From Microbacterium sp. Root53 (GTDB lineage: Bacteria; Actinomycetota; Actinomycetes; Actinomycetales; Microbacteriaceae): a stretch of 64,000 nucleotides of DNA. Where the stretch lies: positions 1 through 64,000 of the forward strand of contig NZ_LMFR01000010.1 in NCBI RefSeq assembly GCF_001426925.1. Direction: 5' to 3'. The notes beneath the pieces were generated by a model. The model did not search any database. It was given only the letters and a program-made list of their open reading frames with translations, and was not told the DNA's origin. Below are positions 44,735 to 52,192 of this stretch, one piece after another (the stretch's first letter is position 1; each line of letters starts with the position of its first letter). The translations under genes were made by a program, and so were the position numbers.

Positions 44735-44848
44735 ATGGAGCGAATACCTCGCATCCGCACCATGGATGCGCTCGGGCGTTACGTCCTTCGGCATCGTGTG
44801 CACACGGGCCGCGGTCACACCGCGGTGGAGAAGGCGCTGTCTGCGTGA
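44735..44848 (+). CDS. 37-residue basic small protein
   Basis: An open frame ATG...TGA of 38 codons that starts MERIPRIRTM and ends AVEKALSA. It is preceded by AAGGGAG at six-base spacing, a near-ideal ribosome site, and its stop codon lies inside a strong intrinsic terminator, so the transcript is exactly gene-sized. It has a helical, Arg/His-rich composition, and a net positive charge; no transmembrane stretch and no motif known to me. Third positions are G or C in about two-thirds of codons. Gene finders with a length cut-off would miss it. Function unknown. Confidence 0.62.
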   Translation: MERIPRIRTMDALGRYVLRHRVHTGRGHTAVEKALSA

Positions 44849-44863
44849 CAGCGCCTTTTTTCG
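44831..44863 (+). terminator. Intrinsic terminator with T-run after the small gene
   Basis: An 11-base-pair stem (44831-44841 with 44847-44857), a five-base loop and a run of six T. It is the clearest Rho-independent plus-strand terminator in the window. The stem overlaps the last codons of the 37-residue gene. Confidence 0.9.
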
Positions 44864-44944
44864 TCTCTGCACATCCCTGAGCCCCGCGATGCGGCAGATG
44901 TTCGAGAGCCCGGAAGCCGTCCGGGACCCATCGAGAGGATGCAG

Positions 44945-45442
44945 ATGCGCACGCTGGTGCTGAACGCGGGCTACGAGCCCCTCGCCGTGGTGTCGTTCAA
45001 GCGGGCCCTGGTGCTCGTGATGAACGAGAAGGCGACCGTCATCGAACACGACGCGGAGGAGCCCGTCTGGGGCACCCGAGCCTCGTACGACCGCCCCGCG
45101 GTGATCGTGCTGACCCGCTACGTCCGGGTGCCGGTCTCGCGGCGCGTCCCGGTGACCCGTCGCGGCGTGCTGCGCCGCGACTCCTACCGGTGCGCGTACT
45201 GCGCCAAGCCGGCGTCGACCATCGACCACATCCTGCCCCGCTCGCGCGGCGGCGCCGATTCGTGGGAGAACCTCGCCGCCTGCTGCCTGCGCTGCAACAA
45301 CATCAAGAGCGACCGCACGCCGCAGGAGATGGGGTGGGAGCTGCGCATCACGCCTCGTCCACCGCACGGCACGGCCTGGAGCGTGCGGGGCGCGGAGCGC
45401 GCCGATCCGCGCTGGGAGCCGTACCTCGCCCTCGCGGCCTGA
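44945..45442 (+). CDS. HNH endonuclease family protein (housekeeping type)
   Basis: A 165-residue protein found widely in actinobacteria, beginning MRTLVLNAGYEPLAVVSFKRA, with an HNH domain: CAYCAKPASTIDHILPRSRGGADSWENLAACC and RCNNIKSDRTP, including the two zinc CxxC pairs. It differs from the DUF222 type. The second ATG (44945) is chosen because GAGAGG is six bases before it and directly abuts the first ATG (44939). Its target and role are unknown. Confidence 0.9.
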   Translation: MRTLVLNAGYEPLAVVSFKRALVLVMNEKATVIEHDAEEPVWGTRASYDRPAVIVLTRYVRVPVSRRVPVTRRGVLRRDSYRCAYCAKPASTIDHILPRSRGGADSWENLAACCLRCNNIKSDRTPQEMGWELRITPRPPHGTAWSVRGAERADPRWEPYLALAA

Positions 45443-45561
45443 GGGCCGCCGGACGCGCCGCGTGATTCCGCGGCCGTTCTCCTGTCGTTTCCCGGTGGCC
45501 GGTAGACTCTGCGGCCGCGCACGGCGCGCGATCCTCGGGACCTGAGAGGGAGGGGCCGATC

Positions 45562-46242
45562 GTGGCGAAGAAGACCAAGGCCGAGAAGGCGGCGGGGTCG
45601 GCGGTCGCGGCCGCCGCCGACGCCGCGAAGGGCGCGAAGAAGCTCAGCAGGACGCTGCCGAAGAAGGACGCGAAGAAGCTGCGCTCGGTCGTCGAGGAGG
45701 CCGCCGCCGCGGCCGACGTCTCGAAGAAGAAGGTCGCGCGCAAGCCGCGCAAGGTCGAGAAGGCGGCGACGGCCGCCCTGGCCGCGCTCGTGAAGGCGAC
45801 CGGCAAGGTCGAGGCGAGGCTCGCCGCGCGCAGGGCCGCCGAGAAGGCTGCGGAGAAGAAGGCGGCGGCGAAGCTCGTCGAGAAGGCCCGCAGGCGCGCG
45901 GAGGCGCGCGAGGCGCGACCGGTGCATGAGGAGCCGCCCGCGGTCGAGGTCTCGTCGGCCGCGGCCGCCGAGGCCACCGCGGCCCCCGAGGTGCCCGAGG
46001 TGCCGGTGGAGGAGGCGCCGCCGGCCGACGTCGAGGACCTCGCCACGATCGGCGCCCCCGCCCCGGCGGTGGCGAACGAGCCCGCGCCGCGGAGGCGGGC
46101 GCCGAAGGCGGCCGTGGCGCCGTTCGACGCGTCCGACCTCTCGTCGCTCACGGTCGCCGAGCTGCGCGCGAAGGCGCGCGCGGAGCAGCGCACCGGGTAC
46201 TCGCGCCTGACGAAGGCGCAGCTCGTCGAACTGCTCTCCTGA
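45562..46242 (+). CDS. Lys/Ala-rich protein with C-terminal SAP/Rho-N-like domain
   Basis: A 226-residue protein. The first 130 residues are a Lys/Ala/Arg-rich, histone-H1-like helical region (KKTKAEKAAG, LSRTLPKKDAKKLRSVVEEA), then an acidic Pro/Glu/Ala linker, then at 190-226 a compact helical motif LSSLTVAELRAKARAEQRTG...LTKAQLVELLS typical of the Rho N-terminal/SAP nucleic-acid-binding fold. A role in nucleoid or RNA binding is likely but not shown. GTG start with GAGGGAGGGG before it and a TAGACT -10 box upstream. Confidence 0.75.
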   Translation: MAKKTKAEKAAGSAVAAAADAAKGAKKLSRTLPKKDAKKLRSVVEEAAAAADVSKKKVARKPRKVEKAATAALAALVKATGKVEARLAARRAAEKAAEKKAAAKLVEKARRRAEAREARPVHEEPPAVEVSSAAAAEATAAPEVPEVPVEEAPPADVEDLATIGAPAPAVANEPAPRRRAPKAAVAPFDASDLSSLTVAELRAKARAEQRTGYSRLTKAQLVELLS

Positions 46243-46249
46243 CGCGCGC

Positions 46250-46567
46250 GTGCTCACCGCAGAGGCCACCGGTCCGCTGAACCGGAGCGGCGCGACGCCG
46301 CCCGCCCGGACGCTGATCGACATCCTGCGCGAGACCGCGCAGCGCCACCCCGAGGCCTCGGTGCTCGAGGACGAGGCCGGAGCGCTCAGCTACCGCGAGC
46401 TGCTCGCGCTGGTCTGGCGCACGGCCGCGCGCCTGCACGAGCACGGCGTGCGGCGTGGCGACCGCGTCGGGGTGCGGATGCCCTCCGGCGACCGCGAGCT
46501 CTACATCGCGATCCTCGGCGTCATGGCGGCGGGCGCCGCCTACGTGCCCGTCGACGCCGACGACCCG
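46250..46567 (+). pseudogene. NRPS-like AMP-binding gene (Pls/PosA type), 5' remnant
   Basis: Starts with GTG seven bases after the previous gene. About 106 residues are the start of an adenylation domain: LIDILRETAQRHPEASVLED, LSYRELLALVWRTAARLHEHGV, MAAGAAYVPVDADDP. The similarity then stops abruptly at base 46567, where an intact synthetase would continue for over a thousand residues, and the frame runs into peptidase sequence. It lacks the ATP-binding and carrier-protein parts and cannot be active. Confidence 0.8.
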
Positions 46568-46994
46568 CAGGAGTGGATCTGGTCCGAGCGGTCCGGGGGC
46601 CCGGATGCGCACCGGCTCGCGCTCGGCCACCACGCGCAGCTGGCGCACGAGCCGCAGGACCTCGTGCTGTCGGACCCCGGCGCGGACCGGATGTTCGACG
46701 ACCGCGTCTACAAGCGCGGCGCCCTCGCGCTGCACGCGCTGCGGCTGACCGTGGGCGACGACGCGTTCTTCGGCATCCTGCGGGCGTGGACGGCCGCGCA
46801 CCGGGACGGCACGGCCAAGACCGCCGACTTCCTGCGGCCTGTGCGAGGAGACGGCCGGACCCGCGGTCGTGGAGTTGCTCCGGGCCTGGCTGGACGAGGA
46901 GGAGCTGCCGCGGCTGCCCAAGGGGGCGCCGGGCGCCACGCCCGCGCCGGTCAGCCCGTCGCTGCCGGCCGGGGGAGCACGACCGCCACGCTGA
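46568..46994 (+). pseudogene. M1-family aminopeptidase, 3' remnant with frameshift
   Basis: From QEWIWSERSGG onward the frame encodes the C-terminal part of an M1 metallopeptidase (FDDRVYKRGALALHALRLTV, AFFGILRAWTAAHRDGTAKT). The catalytic HExxH part is absent. At about 46828-46835 one base gain (or two lost) shifts the frame; the other frame resumes as LCEETAGPAVVELLRAWLDE and ends at 46994, overlapping the 3' end of the convergent PPTase gene. Thus both truncated and frameshifted. Confidence 0.78.
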
Positions 46995-47538
46995 CGACGC
47001 AGCCGGCCGGCGCGGGGCCCGCCCCGACCTCGATCGGCTCGGCGCGCCCCGCGACCCGCGCCATGAGCGACCCCGGCAGGACGCTCCCCGGGATTTCTGT
47101 CACGCGCACGTCGCCCGGAGGGACGCGCAGCCCGCGTCCGTCGGCTTTCAGCACCGCCTCCAGCCGCGTCCATCCACGCAGATCCGGCGGCGGATGCGGC
47201 GCGAAGAGGGGAGCGAGGCCCTCGAGCAGGGTCTCCGCGTCGCCCCGCTCGACGTCCACGCCGACCGAGGCCGCCTCCCGCGCGTGCGCGGCGGCCGCGA
47301 CGACCGTCGTGCCGGCATACGCGACGCTGAGCGCGACCGGGGCCGCGAGCGGCCGGGGCGCGCCGTGGTCGTCCCCGTCGCACCGGGCGCAGCGGCGGCC
47401 GACGCGCTCATCCGCGCCGGGCGCGAGGCGACCGATCGGGTGCCCGAGCAGCCTGCCTGCGGCGCGCGAGCGGTCTTCCGCGTGACCGATGTCCTCCCAC
47501 GCGATCAGCACGGGCCCGAGCTGCCGGATGTCGGACAT
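46951..47538 (-). CDS. 4'-phosphopantetheinyl transferase superfamily protein (Sfp-like)
   Basis: A 195-residue protein with the PPTase core: VGVDVERGDAE (Mg-binding Asp-x-Glu) and WTRLEAVLKADGRGL (WxxxEAxxKAxG). It would transfer the phosphopantetheine arm of CoA to a carrier domain. ATG at 47538 has GGGAG five bases before it. The neighbouring NRPS-like gene, its likely client, is reduced to a remnant, so the enzyme may have lost its purpose; the N-terminal half is already poorly conserved. An AcpS for fatty-acid synthesis would be separate. Confidence 0.85.
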   Translation of the reverse strand: MSDIRQLGPVLIAWEDIGHAEDRSRAAGRLLGHPIGRLAPGADERVGRRCARCDGDDHGAPRPLAAPVALSVAYAGTTVVAAAAHAREAASVGVDVERGDAETLLEGLAPLFAPHPPPDLRGWTRLEAVLKADGRGLRVPPGDVRVTEIPGSVLPGSLMARVAGRAEPIEVGAGPAPAGCVVSVAVVLPRPAATG

Positions 47539-47584
47539 GCGCGCTCCCGGGATGGGCGGTGCCGACGGCACTCGCGGCGATCGC

Positions 47585-47659
47585 TGGTGCCCCTGGAGGG
47601 ACTCGAACCCCCAACCGTTTCCTTAGGACGGAACTGCTCTTCCATTGAGCTACAGAGGC
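47585..47659 (-). tRNA. tRNA-Arg (anticodon CCT)
   Basis: On the minus strand a complete cloverleaf: acceptor GCCTCTG paired with CAGGGGC, D-arm, anticodon loop GTCCTAA with anticodon CCT, T-arm with GGTTCGAGTCC, and an encoded CCA end. The gene lies 47 bases from the PPTase start and beside the deletion scar, a common site for recombination, although no integrase is present. Confidence 0.95.
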
Positions 47660-47725
47660 TGGCCCGCCCAGTCTACGGGGTGCCGTCCGCCGCGCCCTGT
47701 TCGGGGAGTGGATTGGAATCAGCCC

Positions 47726-47779
47726 TTGACACCATCAGTTACCCATTCTACTGTCAACAATCAACCGTCAGATCAACTG
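47726..47779 (+). promoter_or_regulatory. Promoter and operator of the TRAP catabolic operon
   Basis: A perfect -35 TTGACA (47726-47731) and a weak -10 TACTGT (47749-47754) at 17 bases. TGTCAACA (47752-47759) overlaps the -10 box and recurs as an inverted pair at 58256-58277. CGTCAGATCAACTG (47766-47779) is also nearly repeated there (58245-58257). Binding of the GntR protein here would block transcription. Confidence 0.55.
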
Positions 47780-47791
47780 CAAGGGAGCAGG

Positions 47792-49147
47792 GTGAACCTT
47801 CACGCGCTGTTGACGCGTCGCGTCGACGAAGCAGGGCCGGTCCGCGTCGGCGTCATCGGGGCAGGCAAGTTCGCGTCGATGTTCCTCACACAGGCGGCAG
47901 TATCACCCGCACTCCATGTCATCGGGGTCGCCGATCTCGACGTCCCAAAGGCCCGGGCGGCGATGGCGCGGACGGGTTGGGCGCAGGAACGCTGCGACGC
48001 CCGGAGTCTCGATGAGGCCGCTCGGACGGGGCGCACGGCCGTCATCGACGACTCCCGCGCGCTGCTCGCACACCCGGCGGTCGAGGTCGTGCTCGAGATC
48101 ACCGGCAACCCGCTTGCCGGCACGGCGCACGCGATCGCCGCGATCGACGAGGGCAAGCACGTCGTCATGGTCAACGTCGAGGCCGACTGCATGGTCGGGC
48201 CGCTTTTGCAGCGCCGCGCGCAGCAGGCCGGCGTCGTGTACTCGATGGCGTACGGTGACCAGCCGGCGCTCATCTGCGAGCTCGTCGACTGGTGCCGCAC
48301 GGTCGGGTTCGAGGTCGTCGCGGCGGGGAAGGGCACCAAGTATCTCCCCGAGTACCACCGCTCGACGCCCGACACCGTGTGGGACCACTACGGCTTCACG
48401 GACGAGCAGCTCGCGACGGGCGACTTCAACCCGAAGATGTTCAACTCGTTCCTCGACGGCACGAAGTCCGCGATCGAGATGGCGGCCGTCGCCAACGGCA
48501 CCGGCCTCGAGCCGCAGGCGCACGGCCTGTCGTTCCCGCCCGCCGGCGTCGACGACCTCCCCGACGTGTTCCGCCCGGCCTCGGCCGGCGGCACGCTGAG
48601 CCGCAGCGGCACGGTCGAGATCGCGTCGAGCCTGCATCGTGACGGCACCGAGGTCGAGCGCGACCTGCGGTGGGGCGTGTACGTCACGTTCGAGGCCCAG
48701 ACCGACTACGCGGCGCAGTGCTTCGCCGAGTACGGTGTCCGGACGGATGAGAGCGGCCGCTACGCGTCGCTCTACCGGCCGTACCACATGATCGGCCTCG
48801 AGCTCGGAGTCAGCATCGCGAGCGCGGTGCTCCGCGGCGAGCCCACGGGCGCGCCGACGCAGTTCCGCGGCGACGTCGTGACCGTGGCGAAGCGCGCCTT
48901 GACGAGCGGGACGACACTCGACGGCGAAGGCGGGTACACCGTCTACGGCACGCTGCGTCCCGCGGCCGACTCGCTCGCGGAGGGGGCACTGCCCCTGGGG
49001 CTCGCGCACAGCGCGGTGCTGCGCAGCGACGTCGCCGAGGGTGCGGTGGTCCGCTGGGAGGACGTGGACGTCGACGAGTCCGTTCTCGCGGTCCGCGTCC
49101 GCAGGGAGCTCGAGGCCGAGTTCCGCCCCGTCGTCAGCCCGAACTGA
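47792..49147 (+). CDS. COG4091-type dehydrogenase (homoserine-dehydrogenase-like NAD-binding and SAF domains), paralogue 1
   Basis: A 451-residue protein with an N-terminal Rossmann fold (VRVGVIGAGKFASMFLTQ, about 15-35), a central substrate domain (SMAYGDQPALICELVDW, AAGKGTKYLPEYHRSTPDTV) and a C-terminal SAF domain (about 375-450). The class is annotated as predicted homoserine dehydrogenase, but members lie in sugar-acid and polyol catabolic operons. It begins the TRAP operon. GTG at 47792 has AAGGGAG four bases before it. It is clearly homologous to the protein at 52193-53530 and may work with it. Confidence 0.87.
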   Translation: MNLHALLTRRVDEAGPVRVGVIGAGKFASMFLTQAAVSPALHVIGVADLDVPKARAAMARTGWAQERCDARSLDEAARTGRTAVIDDSRALLAHPAVEVVLEITGNPLAGTAHAIAAIDEGKHVVMVNVEADCMVGPLLQRRAQQAGVVYSMAYGDQPALICELVDWCRTVGFEVVAAGKGTKYLPEYHRSTPDTVWDHYGFTDEQLATGDFNPKMFNSFLDGTKSAIEMAAVANGTGLEPQAHGLSFPPAGVDDLPDVFRPASAGGTLSRSGTVEIASSLHRDGTEVERDLRWGVYVTFEAQTDYAAQCFAEYGVRTDESGRYASLYRPYHMIGLELGVSIASAVLRGEPTGAPTQFRGDVVTVAKRALTSGTTLDGEGGYTVYGTLRPAADSLAEGALPLGLAHSAVLRSDVAEGAVVRWEDVDVDESVLAVRVRRELEAEFRPVVSPN

Positions 49148-49187
49148 TCCCGCCCGGACCTCTCCCGGCGTCGCAAAGGAGCGAACA

Positions 49188-49745
49188 ATGAACGGCACCC
49201 TGATCGACAGACTCATGGGAGGGCTCGACCGCGTCGTGCAGGCGCTGTGCGTCGTGTGCCTCGCCGTGGTGCTCTTCGCCGTGACCTGGCAGGTGCTCGC
49301 GCGCTATGTCACACGCGCCTCGTCCTCGTGGACCGTCGACCTCGCGGCGCTCGCGTTCGTCTGGCTGTCCATGCTCGCGATCGCCCTGGGCGTCCGCCAG
49401 GGCCGGCACATGGTGCTGGACATCTGGGAGTTCCTCCCGAGCCGTCGCTGGATCGCGATCCTCGTCACGACCGTGGCGAGCGTGCTCGTGCTGGTCGCGA
49501 TCGTCGCGCTCATCCTGTACGGCGCCCAGGCCCTGCCGAGCGCGATGCGACGCTCGCTGCCCGGCCTCGGCGTGCCGTTCGGGCTCCTCTCCCTCGCGGT
49601 GCCGGTCGGGTGCGCGCTCGCGGCGGTGTTCGCGGTCGAGGCGTGGTTCCGCACGGTGTTCAACCGCGATCCGGATTCGGACCCGCTTCCGTCTCGGATC
49701 CTCTGCCAGCCCGAGGACGAGCTCGTCGTGAAGGGAGAGATCTGA
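49188..49745 (+). CDS. TRAP transporter small permease (DctQ type)
   Basis: A 185-residue membrane protein with four helices and the DctQ signature in WQVLARYVTRASSSWTVDLAALAFVW. It joins the large permease to form the TRAP membrane unit. AAAGGAG lies before ATG. It stands two bases before the large-subunit gene, in the usual Q-M-P order. Confidence 0.92.
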   Translation: MNGTLIDRLMGGLDRVVQALCVVCLAVVLFAVTWQVLARYVTRASSSWTVDLAALAFVWLSMLAIALGVRQGRHMVLDIWEFLPSRRWIAILVTTVASVLVLVAIVALILYGAQALPSAMRRSLPGLGVPFGLLSLAVPVGCALAAVFAVEAWFRTVFNRDPDSDPLPSRILCQPEDELVVKGEI

Positions 49746-49747
49746 TC

Positions 49748-51067
49748 ATGGGGCCCATGCTCCTGGGGAATTTCCTCTTCGCGATGCTGCTGCGCGTGCC
49801 CGTCGGCTGGGCCCTTGCGCTGGCGTCCTTCGTGGCGCTGATGATCATGACCGACACGCCCCTGGCAATCGGCGCGCAGCGCATCGTGGCCGGGATCACG
49901 CCGTTCGCGCTGCTCGCGATCCCGCTGTTCATCCTCGCGGGCGGGATCATGAACGCCGGCGGCATCACGCGCCGGCTGCTCACACTCGCGGACTCGATCG
50001 TGGGCGGGTGGCGTGGCGGGCTCGCGCAGACGAACGTGCTCTCGGCGCTGTTCTTCGGCGGCATCTCGGGCTCGGCCGTCGCCGACATCTCGAGCCTGGG
50101 GCGGATCCTGATCGAGGCCATGAAACAGCGCAATTACAGCGCCGCCTACTCAGCTGCGGTCACCGCCGCGGCGCCGATCGTCGCGCCGATCATGCCGCCG
50201 AGCATCACGATGATCGTGTACGGCGTCGTCACGGGCACCTCGATCGGTCACCTGTTCTTCGCCGGCATCGTCCCCGCGATCCTCTACATCGCCATGCTGA
50301 TGGTCACCGTGCACCTCACGGTGCGCAGCCGTGGCTTCACTCCCGAGGCCGTTGCGAACACGGACCCCGCACTGATCGGCAAGACCCCGCCGGCCGAGCG
50401 TCCGAGGTTCTGGCCTTCGCTGCTTCCGGCGCTTCCGGCGCTGCTCCTGCCGCTCGTGATCCTCGCGGGCATCCGCTTCGGCTGGTTCACGGCGACCGAA
50501 GCCGCGGCCGTGGCGGTCGTCTACGCGCTCCTGGTGGGCCTCTTCATCTACCGCGAGCTGACGTGGAAGAAGCTCGTGCACGCCTTCGCGGAGTCGTCGA
50601 TCATGGTGGGGCTCATCATGCTGGTGCTCGCGGCGGCTCAGCTGTACTCGTGGGCGCTGACGTCCGGGCGCGTGCCCCAGACGGTCGCCGAGGCGCTGTT
50701 CTCGGTCACCGAGAACCCGCTCGTGCTGCTGATGATGGTGAACCTCATGCTCATCGTCGCGGGCATGTTCATCGAGGCGAACGCGGCGCTGATCATCATC
50801 ACGCCCATTCTTTTCCCGGTGCTCACCGCCGCCGGCGTCGACCCGGTGCACCTCGGCATCATCATCGTCGTCAACCTCGGCATCGGCCTCATCACACCGC
50901 CCGTCGGCATCGCGCTGATGCTGTCCAGCGAGATCGCCAAGGTCTCGTTCGTGAGCGCGATCAAGGCCGCCTGGCCGTTCATCCTGACCGGGCTCATCTA
51001 CCTGATGCTCATCACCTACATCCCCCAGATATCGCTCTTCCTGCCGTCCCTCCTCGAGGCGTCCTGA
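49748..51067 (+). CDS. TRAP transporter large permease (DctM type)
   Basis: A 439-residue protein with about 12 membrane segments, the Na+-driven import channel of the TRAP system. Conserved parts are ALLAIPLFILAGGIMNAGGI, FFGGISGSAVADISSLGRI, AAAPIVAPIMPPSI and GLITPPVGIALMLSSEIAKV, the latter three being DctM family hallmarks. ATG at 49748 is two bases after the small-permease stop. Confidence 0.95.
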   Translation: MGPMLLGNFLFAMLLRVPVGWALALASFVALMIMTDTPLAIGAQRIVAGITPFALLAIPLFILAGGIMNAGGITRRLLTLADSIVGGWRGGLAQTNVLSALFFGGISGSAVADISSLGRILIEAMKQRNYSAAYSAAVTAAAPIVAPIMPPSITMIVYGVVTGTSIGHLFFAGIVPAILYIAMLMVTVHLTVRSRGFTPEAVANTDPALIGKTPPAERPRFWPSLLPALPALLLPLVILAGIRFGWFTATEAAAVAVVYALLVGLFIYRELTWKKLVHAFAESSIMVGLIMLVLAAAQLYSWALTSGRVPQTVAEALFSVTENPLVLLMMVNLMLIVAGMFIEANAALIIITPILFPVLTAAGVDPVHLGIIIVVNLGIGLITPPVGIALMLSSEIAKVSFVSAIKAAWPFILTGLIYLMLITYIPQISLFLPSLLEAS

Positions 51068-51096
51068 ATCACGTCCCCACCCGAAAGGAAAGTCAC

Positions 51097-52119
51097 ATGC
51101 GAAACACCAAGCTCCTCGCCTCCCTCGCGGGGGTCGCGGCGACCGGCCTGCTGCTGACCGGCTGCTCCGGAACGTCCGAGACCGGCGACGGCGCCGCGTC
51201 GGGCGCCGGCGACGAGGCCTACAACCTCGTCCTGGGCCACGCGGGCTCCACCACCGATCCCCGCCAGTGGGCGTCGGAGGAGTTCGCGAAGCGCGTCGAA
51301 GAGGCCTCCGACGGCCGGGTCACGGTCGAGATCCACTCCGACTCCACGCTCGGCACGTGGGAGGAGATGATCGACGGGCTGCAGTTGGGCAGCACCGACA
51401 TCGTGATCGAGTCCATCCTGTCGCTCGAGGCATACACCGAGCTCGCCGCAGTCGAGACCGCGCCGTTCCTCTACGAGAGCAGCGACCAGTTCTTCGAGGT
51501 CTGGGACGGCGAGCTGGGCGATGAGATCAAGCAGTCGATCACGGACGCCTCCGGCTACGCCATGCTCGGCAACATGTTCCGGGGCTCGCGCGAGCTCACC
51601 ACCAAGGAGCCCGTGACCGAGCTCGCCGACGTGCAGGGCCTGACCATCCGCACACCCAGCGCCCAGACCATGCTGGACACCTGGAACGCGCTCGGCGCCC
51701 GCGCCGAGGCGCTGCCGTTCAACGAGGTCTACTCGGCGCTCGAGTCGGGCGTGCTGGACGGTCAGGAGAACCCGCTCGACGCGATCTACTTCAACTCGAT
51801 CCACGAGGTCGCGCCGCACATCGGCATGACGTCGCACATGTACGCGAACTACCACTTCCTGATGTGGAACGACACCCTGCAGGGCTACCCCGAGGACATC
51901 CGCACCATCATCGAGGAGACCGCGGCCGAGGTCGGCGCGGAGTACAGCGAGCGCACGCTGGCCAACGAGGAGCAGTACAGGGCCGACCTCGAGGCCGCCG
52001 GCGCCGAGTTCCATGAGATCACCGACCGCGAGGCATGGGTGGAGGCGGTCCAGCCCGTCGTCGACGCACTGCCCGAGCAGGTCCAGACCTGGATCGACCA
52101 GATCCGCGAACTGGGATGA
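51097..52119 (+). CDS. TRAP transporter substrate-binding lipoprotein (DctP type)
   Basis: A 340-residue lipoprotein with lipobox LLTGC (Cys about residue 23). The mature part has NLVLGHAGSTTDPRQWASEE, the carboxylate-binding Arg in GLTIRTPSAQTMLDTWNALG, and FNEVYSALESGVLDGQENPL, a DctP hallmark. DctP proteins bind organic acids via this Arg, so the imported compound should carry a carboxylate. AAAGGAAAG lies before ATG. Confidence 0.95.
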   Translation: MRNTKLLASLAGVAATGLLLTGCSGTSETGDGAASGAGDEAYNLVLGHAGSTTDPRQWASEEFAKRVEEASDGRVTVEIHSDSTLGTWEEMIDGLQLGSTDIVIESILSLEAYTELAAVETAPFLYESSDQFFEVWDGELGDEIKQSITDASGYAMLGNMFRGSRELTTKEPVTELADVQGLTIRTPSAQTMLDTWNALGARAEALPFNEVYSALESGVLDGQENPLDAIYFNSIHEVAPHIGMTSHMYANYHFLMWNDTLQGYPEDIRTIIEETAAEVGAEYSERTLANEEQYRADLEAAGAEFHEITDREAWVEAVQPVVDALPEQVQTWIDQIRELG

Positions 52120-52192
52120 GTCGCGTCGGGGCCCGCGCCGCGGGCCCCGACGTCTGTCCCCGCACGCACACATCCCCGAGGAGCGAAGAAGA

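Noticed and set aside
46250..47485. A continuous 411-residue frame starting at the AMP-binding remnant
   Set aside because: After about base 46835 it is only the shifted frame of the peptidase and then the antisense of the PPTase gene; protein similarity ends at the frameshift, so it is given as two pseudogene parts.
47585..47659. tRNA-Arg as integration site of a genomic island
   Set aside because: No integrase, no repeat of the tRNA 3' end and no change in composition was found in the following cluster.
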